This document shows positions 19,509 to 29,659 of a stretch of 64,000 bases of DNA, one piece after another. Position 1 is the first letter of the stretch. Every line of letters begins with the position of its first letter. Where the stretch lies: assembly GCA_947375185.1 (NCBI GenBank), contig CANCEU010000005.1:1-64000 (forward strand), read 5' to 3'. The position numbers and the translations under genes are program-made. The notes under the pieces were generated by a model. It was not told the origin of the DNA, did no database searches, and saw only the letters and a program-made list of their open reading frames with translations. The DNA is from Chitinophagaceae bacterium (GTDB lineage Bacteria > Bacteroidota > Bacteroidia > Chitinophagales > Chitinophagaceae).

Positions 19509-22500
19509 ATGAATATATCTGAACTGTCATTAAAGCGTCCGGTACTTGCTACCGTAATGAACATAGCCATTATTATTTTTGGATTAGTAGGATTCTCCTT
19601 TCTTTCCTTGAGAGAATACCCAGCCATTGACCCTCCAATTATAAATGTACAAACCACCTATACAGGAGCTAATGCCGAAGTAATGCAAAGTCAAATTACG
19701 GAGCCATTGGAAAAAGCAATTAATGGTATTCCTGGAATTAGAACTATCAATTCTTCAAGTTCGGTTGGTAACTCAAATATTACCGTCGAATTTAATTTAG
19801 GAGCTAATTTAGAAACGGCAGCAAATGATGTGCGCGACAAGGTTTCTCAGGCTACAAGGGCATTGCCTCAGGATTTAACGAGTCCTCCAGTTGTTTCAAA
19901 AGCCGATGCAAGTGATTTTATTTTGTTACTTACATTGAGAAGTAAAACAAAAGGGTTATTGGAATTGACCGAGTATGCAGAAAATGTATTACAGCAAAAA
20001 TTTCAAACTATTGACGAGGTAAGTAATGTGGGTGTAAGAGGTAAACGACAATCTATGCGTATTTATCCGAATGTGGATTTATTAAACGCATATGGTTTAG
20101 CTTTTAACGATATACAACTGGGATTAAATAAAGAAAATGTAGAGCTTCCTGCTGGTGGTATTGCTGGAAATAAATCGGAATTTGTCATTAGAACCTTGGG
20201 TCGTTTAACAAAGGAATCTGATTTTAGAAATGTGATTTTAAAGGAGGATGAAACAGGCATTGTTCGCTTAGGTGATGTTGCTAAAGTTGAATTAGGTCCT
20301 GAACAAGAGGATCAAGGCACATACTTTAATGGAGTACCTGTAGTGATGTTAACTGTTTCGCCTCAGCCTGGTGCGAATCAAATTAAAATTGCAGATGAGT
20401 TTTATAAAAGGTTAGAAGAAATTAAAAAGCAAAACAAATCTGATATTGAATTTGCATTACCAATTGATAATACGTTAAACATTCGCAGAGCCTTAAATGA
20501 AGTTAAAGAAACAATTGTTATTTCCTTCGTATTGGTGGTTTTGGTAATTTTCTTCTTCTTTAGAAACTGGCTCATTGCAATTCGTCCATTAATTGATATT
20601 CCTATTTCATTAATTGCGACTTTCTTTATTATGTACTTGGCTGGCTTCTCCATTAATGTATTAACCTTACTTGCCATTGTACTTGCAACAGGACTCGTGG
20701 TGGATGATGGAATTGTGGTCACGGAAAATATTTTCCGAAAAATTGAAGAAGGCCTTTCACTGAAAGACGCTGCACGAGAAGGAAGTAAAGAAATTTTCTT
20801 TGCGGTCATTTCAACCTCTATAACATTGGCTGTTGTATTTATGCCAGTGATATTCTTGCAAGGATTTGTAGGTAGTTTATTTAAAGAATTTGGAGTTGTG
20901 GTAGCAGGCGCTGTATTAGTATCCGCATTTGTATCATTAACAATTACACCTGTATTAAATGTTTATTTGAACAGAAAAGATGGGGCACATGGTAAATTTT
21001 ATGAGCGTACTGAACCATTCTTTAGAGGAATGGAGTCGGGGTATAAAAATTTATTAAATGGCTTTTTGAAGATTCGTTGGTTTGCATGGGTAATTGTAAT
21101 TGCTTGCGTAGGTTTAATATTTGTATTAGGAAAAACAATTCAAAGTGAATTAGCACCATTGGAAGATAAAGGGTCAATACGTATTACAATGACTGGAGCC
21201 GAAGGAACCAGCTATGAGGATATGAAGGGGGATTTATTGAAAGCGGTTAGAATTATGCAGGATTCATTTCCTGAACAAGCTTTTACATGGGGTAGTGTAC
21301 CAGGTTTTGGTGGTAATAGCGGCAATAGTTCGGCATCGGGTCGAATAGGTCTTGTAGATAAAACAGAGCGAAAAAGAACGCAATCTGAAATTGCCTTGGA
21401 TTTGAATAAAAAAATGAAACGCTTTAAGAATGTGCGTGTATTTGCTGTTGAAGAGCAAACTATTTCGGTGGGTATGCAATCTCGAGGTTCTTTGCCAGTA
21501 CAGTTTATTATTCAAAATTTAGACTTCCAAAAAATTAAAACTGCAATCCCTAAATTCTTAGATGCAGCTAGAAAAGATAAAACTTTTCAAAACGTGGATG
21601 TCAATTTAAAATTCAATAAACCAGAATTGGATTTGTCAATTGATCGAATGCGTGTTAGAGATTTAGGATTAACTACTGCTGATGTTGCGCAAGCTTTACA
21701 ATCTGCATTCAGTGGAGCAAGATCTGCGTATTTTATCATGAATGATAGACAATATCAAGTTATCACACAGGTTCAAAGATCAGAACGAAATGAGCCTACT
21801 GATATTAATAAGATATATGTTCGCAATAACAAGGGTGAAAACATACCTATTGCAAGCGTACTTATTATGGAAGAAAATAGTAACCCTCCAAATTTGTATC
21901 ACTATAATAGTTTTAATTCAGCGACTATCTCTGCTTCTCTTGCCGAAGGAAAAACAATTGGAGATGGAGTTGCAGCAATGGAGCGCATTGCAAAGGAACA
22001 ATTAGATGAAACCTATCAAACTGCATTAAGTGGTGCTAGTAGAGATTTTAAAGAAAGCTCATCCAATACATCTCAAGCATTATTGTTAGCGTTGATTTTA
22101 ATTTACTTAGTATTAGCAGCACAATTTGAAAGTTTCACTGATCCATTTATTATTATGATCACTGTACCATTGGCATTGGCTGGTGCATTATTGTGTTTGT
22201 GGATATTTAATCAAACACTAAATATCTTCTCTCAAATTGGAATCATTATGCTGATTGGATTGGTAACTAAAAATGGAATTTTGATTGTAGAATTTGCAAA
22301 TAAAAAACGTGAACTTGGCTTGCCAATTAGAGAAGCGGTATTAGAAGCTGCGGCACAAAGATTCCGCCCAATTTTAATGACAAGTTTAGCAACTGCATTA
22401 GGCGCATTGCCAATTGCAATTAGTTTAGGCGCAGCTGCAAGTAGCCGTAAGTCATTAGGAACAGTAATTGTAGGAGGATTGATGTTCTCCCTTATTTTGA

Positions 22501-22565
22501 CATTGTTTGTAATTCCTTCGGTATATACGTATATGTCAAGTAAACATAAAAGACAAATAGATTAA
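19509..22565 (+). CDS. RND efflux inner-membrane permease (AcrB/MexB-like HAE1)
   Basis: 1018 aa; LKRPVLATVMNIAIIIFGLVGF, LATGLVVDDGIVVTENI, GLVTKNGILIVEFAN. Confidence 0.96.
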   Translation: MNISELSLKRPVLATVMNIAIIIFGLVGFSFLSLREYPAIDPPIINVQTTYTGANAEVMQSQITEPLEKAINGIPGIRTINSSSSVGNSNITVEFNLGANLETAANDVRDKVSQATRALPQDLTSPPVVSKADASDFILLLTLRSKTKGLLELTEYAENVLQQKFQTIDEVSNVGVRGKRQSMRIYPNVDLLNAYGLAFNDIQLGLNKENVELPAGGIAGNKSEFVIRTLGRLTKESDFRNVILKEDETGIVRLGDVAKVELGPEQEDQGTYFNGVPVVMLTVSPQPGANQIKIADEFYKRLEEIKKQNKSDIEFALPIDNTLNIRRALNEVKETIVISFVLVVLVIFFFFRNWLIAIRPLIDIPISLIATFFIMYLAGFSINVLTLLAIVLATGLVVDDGIVVTENIFRKIEEGLSLKDAAREGSKEIFFAVISTSITLAVVFMPVIFLQGFVGSLFKEFGVVVAGAVLVSAFVSLTITPVLNVYLNRKDGAHGKFYERTEPFFRGMESGYKNLLNGFLKIRWFAWVIVIACVGLIFVLGKTIQSELAPLEDKGSIRITMTGAEGTSYEDMKGDLLKAVRIMQDSFPEQAFTWGSVPGFGGNSGNSSASGRIGLVDKTERKRTQSEIALDLNKKMKRFKNVRVFAVEEQTISVGMQSRGSLPVQFIIQNLDFQKIKTAIPKFLDAARKDKTFQNVDVNLKFNKPELDLSIDRMRVRDLGLTTADVAQALQSAFSGARSAYFIMNDRQYQVITQVQRSERNEPTDINKIYVRNNKGENIPIASVLIMEENSNPPNLYHYNSFNSATISASLAEGKTIGDGVAAMERIAKEQLDETYQTALSGASRDFKESSSNTSQALLLALILIYLVLAAQFESFTDPFIIMITVPLALAGALLCLWIFNQTLNIFSQIGIIMLIGLVTKNGILIVEFANKKRELGLPIREAVLEAAAQRFRPILMTSLATALGALPIAISLGAAASSRKSLGTVIVGGLMFSLILTLFVIPSVYTYMSSKHKRQID

Positions 22566-22587
22566 TAACATTTTGTACCTTGGTAGA

Positions 22588-23697
22588 ATGAAAAATATTT
22601 TAATTCTTTCTACTCTATTTATATTAGCGGCCTGTAACTTTTCTGGAAATCAAGAAAAATTACAGGCCGCTTGGTCTTTCAACACATTTGTAAAAGTTGA
22701 TTCCAGTAATCCTATCTTATTACCAGACACTACCTTTACTTTTAACTGCCCAGTAAGTAATAGTGTTGTGCATTGGCAATCCAAAAATGTTTTAAATCCA
22801 ACTGCATTTGTAAAAGATGGAAAAGTGTATTTGTTATATCGCGCTCAGGATAGTGCGATGACTTCGCGCTTAGGATTGGCTATTAGTGAGGACGGTATTC
22901 ATTTTACAAAACAAGCTGCTCCTATTTTTTATCCAGCAAAGGATTCGGTATTAAAGTACGAATGGAAGGGTGGTGTGGAAGATCCAAGAATAGTAGCTAT
23001 GCCTGATAGCGGCTATTTGCTTACTTATACTTCCTATGATGGCAAAACCGCAAGACTTTGTTTTGCGACTACCGCCGATTTAATACATTGGGAAAAGAGA
23101 GGCCCCGTTTTACAATCACCTAAATACATAAACAGTTGGTCCAAATCGGGCGCAATTGTAGTGGAGCAAGTAGGTGAAAAAATGGTTGCTAAAAAAGTGA
23201 ATGGAAAATATTGGATGTACTTTGGTGATACGGATTTATTCATGGCTACTTCGACCGATTTATTGCATTGGGATGCATTAGAGAATAGTGAAAGTCAAAA
23301 ATTAATAAGTGTATTGCAACCAAGAGCAGGTTATTATGATAGTCGCCTGGTTGAGCCAGGGCCTTATGCATTATATACATCAAAGGGTATTGTTTTAATA
23401 TACAATAGCAGTAATGCAGCAAATAACAATGATATCACACAGCCTAAATTTACTTATGCTGCTGGACAGGCTTTGTTTGATGCTAATGCTCCTTATAAAT
23501 TAATTGATCGTTCTGTAAATTATTTTATACATCCTGATAAACCTTATGAATTAAAGGGAGAGGTAAATAATGTATGCTTTGTAGAAGGGTTGGTGTTTTT
23601 TAAAAACCAATGGATATTATATTATGGAACTGCGGATTCTAAAATCGCAGTAGCTGTTGCTAAGTCCAATGCAAATTTTGTGATTGCACCTAATTAG
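22588..23697 (+). CDS. GH130-like glycosidase/phosphorylase lipoprotein (start ATG 22588)
   Basis: Lipobox LFILAACN, NPTAFVKDGKVYLLYRAQD, GGVEDPRIV, HWEKRGPV. Confidence 0.75.
   Translation: MKNILILSTLFILAACNFSGNQEKLQAAWSFNTFVKVDSSNPILLPDTTFTFNCPVSNSVVHWQSKNVLNPTAFVKDGKVYLLYRAQDSAMTSRLGLAISEDGIHFTKQAAPIFYPAKDSVLKYEWKGGVEDPRIVAMPDSGYLLTYTSYDGKTARLCFATTADLIHWEKRGPVLQSPKYINSWSKSGAIVVEQVGEKMVAKKVNGKYWMYFGDTDLFMATSTDLLHWDALENSESQKLISVLQPRAGYYDSRLVEPGPYALYTSKGIVLIYNSSNAANNNDITQPKFTYAAGQALFDANAPYKLIDRSVNYFIHPDKPYELKGEVNNVCFVEGLVFFKNQWILYYGTADSKIAVAVAKSNANFVIAPN
22626..22671 (+). other. Strong hairpin within 5' coding region of GH130-like gene
   Basis: AGCGGCCTGTAACTTTTCT-ggaaatca-AGAAAAATTACAGGCCGCT, 18 of 19 positions paired. 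Confidence 0.8.
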
Positions 23698-23709
23698 CGT
23701 TATAAAAGG

Positions 23710-24690
23710 CTATTTAATAATTTTAGTCGCAATAAACTCCATGGTTTCTTTTTCAACAGTAATGATATCCTTAGATACAATTGGAGAGGCAATTACATGA
23801 CTGCCCGCATTAGGAATGGCAACTCCTTTTTTTAATGAATCAGGGGTGCCTAATTCAAATAACATTTCTTTTATGGCACTTACTTTTACTACATTATCTT
23901 GATTCGCTTCATCCTTGTAATAATATAAAACTAAACTTGGCTGATGTACTTTTGCAAATTGATCCCTTGTCATAGTTGCTTCAATTAAATTTTGCAATGC
24001 AACGGTAGATTCTAATCGATAATGTGTATTCCAATATTTTGGATAGTCTTGATTTTTAAATTGAATGTTTGCATAATTTCCACCTTTTACCAATCTTGCA
24101 ATTTGTAACCCCCAAGGATTATTTAACATGAATGCAGCAGGGTTGTTAATGGCGATATTGGGTGAGTACATAATTTGTCCAGCAATTTCTGGATAAGCTG
24201 CGGCTAATTGTAAAGAGAGTGTTCCACCAGTGGATGTACTCATTATAATCACTTTCTTCCCTAATTTTTTCCCAATAGCATATGCCTGTTTTGCAGATTC
24301 CCAATAATTTTCGGCAGTTAAATTTACTAAGTCTTCGGTTGTGTCAATGCCATGCTCTGCCAACCGAGCTAAATATAAATTACAATGAAATTGCTTTGCA
24401 ATATTTTCATGTACGGGTGCGCCTTCCATTTGACTGGCGCTAAAACCATGTAAGTAAACTATTGCATATTCTGTTTGTTGATGTGTACTGTCTGCCCAAA
24501 TAATTTTAGCTTCATTATTGGGTTTGATCTTATGTGCTTTTTCTCCTGCTTGAACTAGGCTATCTAAATTAATATTATCAGCAATTGCTGCAAGTTGGTA
24601 ATTAAATTTGGGAGGAGCTGGATGTGGTCCTAAAAGATAGGTGAATACAAATACCATCAATAGCATCCATACAATTCTAGCAGCGCGCAT
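23710..24690 (-). CDS. Alpha/beta hydrolase
   Basis: AIVYLHGFSASQMEG, IIMSTSTGGTLSLQLA, C-terminal GSHVIAS. Confidence 0.85.
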   Translation of the reverse strand: MRAARIVWMLLMVFVFTYLLGPHPAPPKFNYQLAAIADNINLDSLVQAGEKAHKIKPNNEAKIIWADSTHQQTEYAIVYLHGFSASQMEGAPVHENIAKQFHCNLYLARLAEHGIDTTEDLVNLTAENYWESAKQAYAIGKKLGKKVIIMSTSTGGTLSLQLAAAYPEIAGQIMYSPNIAINNPAAFMLNNPWGLQIARLVKGGNYANIQFKNQDYPKYWNTHYRLESTVALQNLIEATMTRDQFAKVHQPSLVLYYYKDEANQDNVVKVSAIKEMLFELGTPDSLKKGVAIPNAGSHVIASPIVSKDIITVEKETMEFIATKIIK

Positions 24691-24754
24691 ATTCTTTAAT
24701 TTGCTTAAAGCTAATTAATTCAAGGTTGAATAAAAAATATTTTGCGTACCTTGA

Positions 24755-25861
24755 TTGTCTAAAAACGATGCTATGTCAAATCAAAGATTTTTATCCCTAG
24801 ATGTATTTAGGGGTATGACTATTTGTTTAATGATTATTGTAAACACACCTGGTGATGGGGCTGCTACTTTTGCACCTTTTCTACACGCACATTGGAATGG
24901 GTTTACACCTACCGATTTGGTATTTCCTTCTTTCTTATTTGCTGTTGGTAATGCAATGAGTTTTGTTTTGCCAAAATGGGAAAAACTTTCTAATGCAACA
25001 GTACTTTTTAGAATTTTAAAACGTACTGCGCTTATATTTTTGTTGGGTTATTTAATGTATTGGTTCCCTTTCACAGGGCCTATCGCTAATACTCGAATTT
25101 TAGGGGTATTACAACGTATTGCTTTGTGTTATGGTATTGGATCTATTATTGCATATTATATGCATGAGCGCGTGATGATGGTTTTGGCTGCATTACTTTT
25201 ATTGGTGTATTGGTATATTAGTATTCATTTTGGATTACCAGGTCAAGAATTAACTATGACAGGGAATGCAGGCATATTGTTTGATAAATGGTTAATGGGT
25301 GAATCGCATATGTACCATGGCGAAGGTATTGCATTTGATCCCGAAGGCTGGTTAAGTACTTTGCCGGCTATTGTGAATGTACTAATTGGATTCAGGGTAG
25401 GTAAGTTTATACAAGAAAAAGGGAAGACATACGAAGGCCTTACACATTTATTAATGTGGGGTGCTGGTTTTATATTTTTAGGTTTTATGTGGAATTATCA
25501 ATTTCCGATCAACAAAAAGTTATGGTCAAGTAGTTTTGTAATGTTGACGGTTGGCTTGGATATGGTCATTATTGGCACTATCATTTATCGAATAGAATTA
25601 CAAAGACAATTACAGTTTTCAAGCTTTTTTGAGACATTTGGTAAGAATCCCTTGGTTATTTACTTATTTTCAGAAATCTTAGCAACAGTGTTGTACACGG
25701 TTAAAATGGGCGATCAGTCCCTTTTTGAGTGGATTTTTCAGCATGGATTCTCTCATTTTGCTCCATATTGGGCCTCTTTAGCCTTCGCATTATCGTATAT
25801 GTTAGTTTGCTGGTTATTGGGTTATATATTAGATAAAAATAAAATATATATTAGGGTATAA
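24755..25861 (+). CDS. HGSNAT-like/DUF5009 membrane acyltransferase
   Basis: RFLSLDVFRGMTICLMIIVNTPGD, TPTDLVFPSFLFAVG, GVLQRIALCY, multi-TM. Confidence 0.85.
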   Translation: MSKNDAMSNQRFLSLDVFRGMTICLMIIVNTPGDGAATFAPFLHAHWNGFTPTDLVFPSFLFAVGNAMSFVLPKWEKLSNATVLFRILKRTALIFLLGYLMYWFPFTGPIANTRILGVLQRIALCYGIGSIIAYYMHERVMMVLAALLLLVYWYISIHFGLPGQELTMTGNAGILFDKWLMGESHMYHGEGIAFDPEGWLSTLPAIVNVLIGFRVGKFIQEKGKTYEGLTHLLMWGAGFIFLGFMWNYQFPINKKLWSSSFVMLTVGLDMVIIGTIIYRIELQRQLQFSSFFETFGKNPLVIYLFSEILATVLYTVKMGDQSLFEWIFQHGFSHFAPYWASLAFALSYMLVCWLLGYILDKNKIYIRV

Positions 25862-25912
25862 GTCTTATTTATCCTTTTAGCTGTTTTGTTTTTTTTAGGA
25901 CTATAAAGGGTG

Positions 25913-25920
25913 TACCTTTG
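25913..25920 (+). promoter_or_regulatory. Candidate -7 box of typA
   Basis: TACCTTTG matches TAnnTTTG; no correctly spaced TTTG found upstream. Confidence 0.4.
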
Positions 25921-25937
25921 CAGCCTCAAAACAGTAC

Positions 25938-27740
25938 ATGGAAATAAGAAACATCGCGATTATCGCGCACGTTGACCACGGTAAAACTACATTGGTTGAC
26001 AAAATTTTACACGCAACTAAGGTATTCAGAGACAACCAAGAAACTGGTGATCTTATTATGGATAGCAACGAGTTAGAGCGTGAAAGAGGTATTACTATCC
26101 TAAGTAAGAACGCTTCAGTAACTTATAAAGACGTTAAAATTAACGTAATTGACACACCTGGTCACTCTGACTTTGGTGGTGAGGTTGAGCGTGTATTAAA
26201 AATGGCAGACGGTGTTTGTTTGTTAGTGGATGCCTTTGAAGGGCCAATGCCTCAAACTCGTTTCGTATTACAAAAAGCATTGCAGTTGAATTTAAAGCCA
26301 ATTGTAATCATCAATAAAGTGGATAAAGAAAACTGTCGTCCTGATGAAGTGCACGATGCAGTTTTTGAATTATTTTTTAACTTGGATGCAACAGAGGAGC
26401 AATTAAATTTCCCTACTTTCTATGGTAGTGGTAAAAATGGTTGGTTCAATGATAGCTTAACTCCTTGTGATGACATCACTCCTTTAATGGATGGTATCTT
26501 GAAATATGTACCAGGTCCTGATGTGAAAGAAGGTCATACTCAAATGCAAATTACTTCATTAGACTACTCTACTTTCTTAGGTCGTATTGCTATTGGTAAA
26601 GTAGAAAGAGGTACTATTAAAGAAGGCCAAAACATTGTGTTGGTACAAGCTGATGGGAGCATTAAAAAGAATAAAGTAAAAGAATTATACGTATTTGAAG
26701 GAATGGGTAAGCGTAAGGTAACAGAAGTTGTTTCTGGTGACTTATGTGCTGTGGTAGGTTTAGAAGAATTCAACATTGGTGATACCATTGCTGATCCTGA
26801 AAATCCAGAAGCATTACCAATTATCAGTGTAGATGAACCTACAATGAGTATGACTTTTAGTATTAACAACTCGCCGTTCTTTGGTAAGGAAGGTAAGTTT
26901 GTAACTTCTCGTCACATTCGTGATCGATTAATAAAAGAAACAGAAAAGAACTTAGCATTACGTGTTGAGGAAACAGATAGTGCTGATAGTTTCTTAGTTT
27001 ACGGTCGTGGTATCTTGCACTTGGGTGTATTGGTTGAAACAATGCGTCGTGAAGGATATGAATTAACAGTGGGTAATCCTCAAGTGTTAGTGAAAGATGT
27101 AGATGGTAAGAAGCATGAGCCGTATGAAATTTTAGTGGTAGATGTTCCTGAAGAATTTAGCGGTAAAGTAATTGACCTAGTAACTCAAAAGAAGGGTGAA
27201 ATGTTGATTATGGAATCTAAAGGTTCAATGCAACACTTAGAGTTTGATATTCCATCAAGAGGATTGATTGGTTTACGTTCTCAAATGTTAACACAAACTG
27301 CAGGTGAAGCTGTAATGGCGCACCGTTTTAATGAATACAAGCCTTGGAAAGGCCAGATTCCTGGTCGTAACAATGGTGTATTGGTTGCAAAAACAGGTGG
27401 TACAACAACTGCATATTCAATTGATAAATTACAAGATAGAGGTCGTTTCTTTATTGAGCCAGGTGAGGAAGTTTATGCAGGTCAAATTTTGGCAGAGCAT
27501 ATCAAACCAGGTGATTTAAATATCAACGCTGTGGAGATGAAAAAATTAACAAACCACCGTGCGAGCGGTAGTGATGATAGCGTTCGTATCACTCCAAAAA
27601 TCTTGTTTACTTTGGAAGAGTGTATGGAGTACATTCAGTTTGATGAGTGTATTGAAGTAACACCGAAGTCAGTACGTATGCGTAAGTCAATGTTAGACGA
27701 AAACGAGCGTAGTAAAGCTTCAAAGTCAAATAACCACTAG
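25938..27740 (+). CDS. typA: Translational GTPase TypA/BipA
   Basis: RNIAIIAHVDHGKTTLVDKIL, DTPGHSDFGGEVERVL, 600 aa. Confidence 0.97.
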   Translation: MEIRNIAIIAHVDHGKTTLVDKILHATKVFRDNQETGDLIMDSNELERERGITILSKNASVTYKDVKINVIDTPGHSDFGGEVERVLKMADGVCLLVDAFEGPMPQTRFVLQKALQLNLKPIVIINKVDKENCRPDEVHDAVFELFFNLDATEEQLNFPTFYGSGKNGWFNDSLTPCDDITPLMDGILKYVPGPDVKEGHTQMQITSLDYSTFLGRIAIGKVERGTIKEGQNIVLVQADGSIKKNKVKELYVFEGMGKRKVTEVVSGDLCAVVGLEEFNIGDTIADPENPEALPIISVDEPTMSMTFSINNSPFFGKEGKFVTSRHIRDRLIKETEKNLALRVEETDSADSFLVYGRGILHLGVLVETMRREGYELTVGNPQVLVKDVDGKKHEPYEILVVDVPEEFSGKVIDLVTQKKGEMLIMESKGSMQHLEFDIPSRGLIGLRSQMLTQTAGEAVMAHRFNEYKPWKGQIPGRNNGVLVAKTGGTTTAYSIDKLQDRGRFFIEPGEEVYAGQILAEHIKPGDLNINAVEMKKLTNHRASGSDDSVRITPKILFTLEECMEYIQFDECIEVTPKSVRMRKSMLDENERSKASKSNNH

Positions 27741-27758
27741 TATTTAAAAGATAGTTGA

Positions 27759-27798
27759 TAATAAAAAAGGTCCTGAAATTTCAGGACCTTTTTTATTA
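27759..27798. terminator. Bidirectional terminator between typA and obg
   Basis: TAATAAAAAAGGTCCTGAAATTTCAGGACCTTTTTTATTA, 40-nt perfect palindrome. Confidence 0.92.
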
Positions 27799-27833
27799 AT
27801 GTAGTTTAGAAAAATGAATAGTTAGCTTGCGCA

Positions 27834-28838
27834 TTATTGTATCGGCTTATTCAATGCGCTCCAAAGCATATCTTTTAATTCAATCAAATTTTTATTGATT
27901 GCAGAAGAGATAAATATGTGTGGGATATTTTCTGGTAATTCTTTTTCAATGGCATCTTGTAATTCCTGATCTAACAAATCTGATTTACTAACGGCAATGA
28001 TAAATTCTTTTTGAAGTAATTCCGGATTGAATTCATTGAGTTCGTTCTTTAAAATTTCAAACTCTTTTTTATGGTCATTTGAATCGGCGGGAATTAAAAA
28101 TAACAAAACTGCATTGCGTTCAATATGCCTTAAGAATCTGTGCCCAAGGCCTTTTCCTTCGGCAGCACCCTCAATAATTCCGGGTAAATCGGCAATACAA
28201 AAAGATCGATTGTCGCGATATTCCACCATGCCTAATTGCGGAGTTAAAGTAGTAAATGCGTAATTGGCAATTTTGGGTTTGGCTGCTGTAATAGAAGATA
28301 ATAAAGTGGATTTACCTGCATTTGGGAATCCAACCAATCCAACATCTGCTAGTACTTTCAATTCAATTTGCTTCCAACCTTCTATACCATCTTCACCAGG
28401 TTGAGCATATTCAGGTACTTGCTGTGTTGCAGTTGCGAAATTGCTATTACCCAAGCCACCTCTTCCTCCTTTCAACCAAACTATTTCTTGACCATCATGT
28501 AATATCTCTGCTTCAATTTTTCCAGTTTCTTCATCTCTTGCTATGGTACCTAATGGAACTTCAATGATAATATCTTTTCCGTCCTTGCCGGTACAATTAT
28601 TTTTACTGCCATTTTCACCATTATCCGCAATTACATTTTTATGATAACGTAAGTGTAATAAAGTCCAAAGCTGGCTATTACCTCTTAAGATAACATGACC
28701 CCCACGACCACCATCGCCACCATCGGGTCCGCCTTTTGCAGTTAATTTATTGCGTAAAAAATGTTTACATCCAGCTCCACCATGACCACTGTGGGCGAAA
28801 ATTCGGATGTAATCAATAAAATTGTTTCTTTCTGACAC
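27834..28838 (-). CDS. obg: GTPase Obg
   Basis: [54 protein letters not shown]. Confidence 0.97.
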   Translation of the reverse strand: MSERNNFIDYIRIFAHSGHGGAGCKHFLRNKLTAKGGPDGGDGGRGGHVILRGNSQLWTLLHLRYHKNVIADNGENGSKNNCTGKDGKDIIIEVPLGTIARDEETGKIEAEILHDGQEIVWLKGGRGGLGNSNFATATQQVPEYAQPGEDGIEGWKQIELKVLADVGLVGFPNAGKSTLLSSITAAKPKIANYAFTTLTPQLGMVEYRDNRSFCIADLPGIIEGAAEGKGLGHRFLRHIERNAVLLFLIPADSNDHKKEFEILKNELNEFNPELLQKEFIIAVSKSDLLDQELQDAIEKELPENIPHIFISSAINKNLIELKDMLWSALNKPIQ

Positions 28839-28865
28839 TGTATAAGATTAGCAACAAAGTTAATC

Positions 28866-29462
28866 TTATTTATTTGCTTTTAAACCATCAATTAAAATTG
28901 CAACCATGTTTTGTTCTAGTTCTTCGGCAGTAATTTTTTTAGTGGAGCGATGCCAGCTTTCTATTCCACTGACAGCATGTAAAAATATAAGTACTACGGT
29001 TGGTGCATCTATTGCTTTGATTTCTTTATTTCGGATACCTTCTTCAATGATAGCAGCTAATCTTTTGCGATAAACTCTTCTTTGATTTTGATAATTGGAT
29101 AAATATGGGTCAGACAAATGCTTCCATTCTCTATCGCTCACATATACTTCTTCATAATGATGGATCATTTCACTAATATGGAATCGTAAAATCTTTTCCA
29201 TTTTTTGCAATGAAGTGATCGACTCTGATTCAATTTCATCCATTTTTAAAACAAACTTATTGGCAACACTAAAAACCAACTCGTGCAATAACTCGCTTTT
29301 TGATTTAATATGATTGTATAGGCTAGCAGCTTCTACACCAACCGCTTCAGCTAAGTCACGCATGCTTGCAGCCTTATATCCTTTTTCTCTAAAAAGAGTT
29401 GCAGCTTTACTTACAATTACATCTTTTCTAGATATATTTTTTTCGGTTTTAATTCTTGCCAT
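28866..29462 (-). CDS. TetR/AcrR family transcriptional regulator
   Basis: ATLFREKGYKAASMRDLAEAVGVEAASLYNHIKSKSELL. Confidence 0.93.
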   Translation of the reverse strand: MARIKTEKNISRKDVIVSKAATLFREKGYKAASMRDLAEAVGVEAASLYNHIKSKSELLHELVFSVANKFVLKMDEIESESITSLQKMEKILRFHISEMIHHYEEVYVSDREWKHLSDPYLSNYQNQRRVYRKRLAAIIEEGIRNKEIKAIDAPTVVLIFLHAVSGIESWHRSTKKITAEELEQNMVAILIDGLKANK

Positions 29463-29508
29463 GACTTAAAATTGGTTAATTATTTATGCAAATTTATTAA
29501 ATGTAGCC

Positions 29509-29531
29509 TTTAAAAATGAGTTATTTTTAAA
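29509..29531. promoter_or_regulatory. Candidate palindromic operator upstream of tetR
   Basis: TTTAAAAAT-GAGTT-ATTTTTAAA, 9-bp arms, about 47 bp upstream of the TetR start. Confidence 0.3.
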
Positions 29532-29659
29532 ATAAAATGGCAAAATCGTTAGTTTTTGATTATCAATTAGTTATGAGTTGCTTATTTAATTCACGCTAGC
29601 CTTGCTCTCAACTTAACTTTAAAAATCGTAGTTTCGCGCCTGAAATAAAACACAAAACA

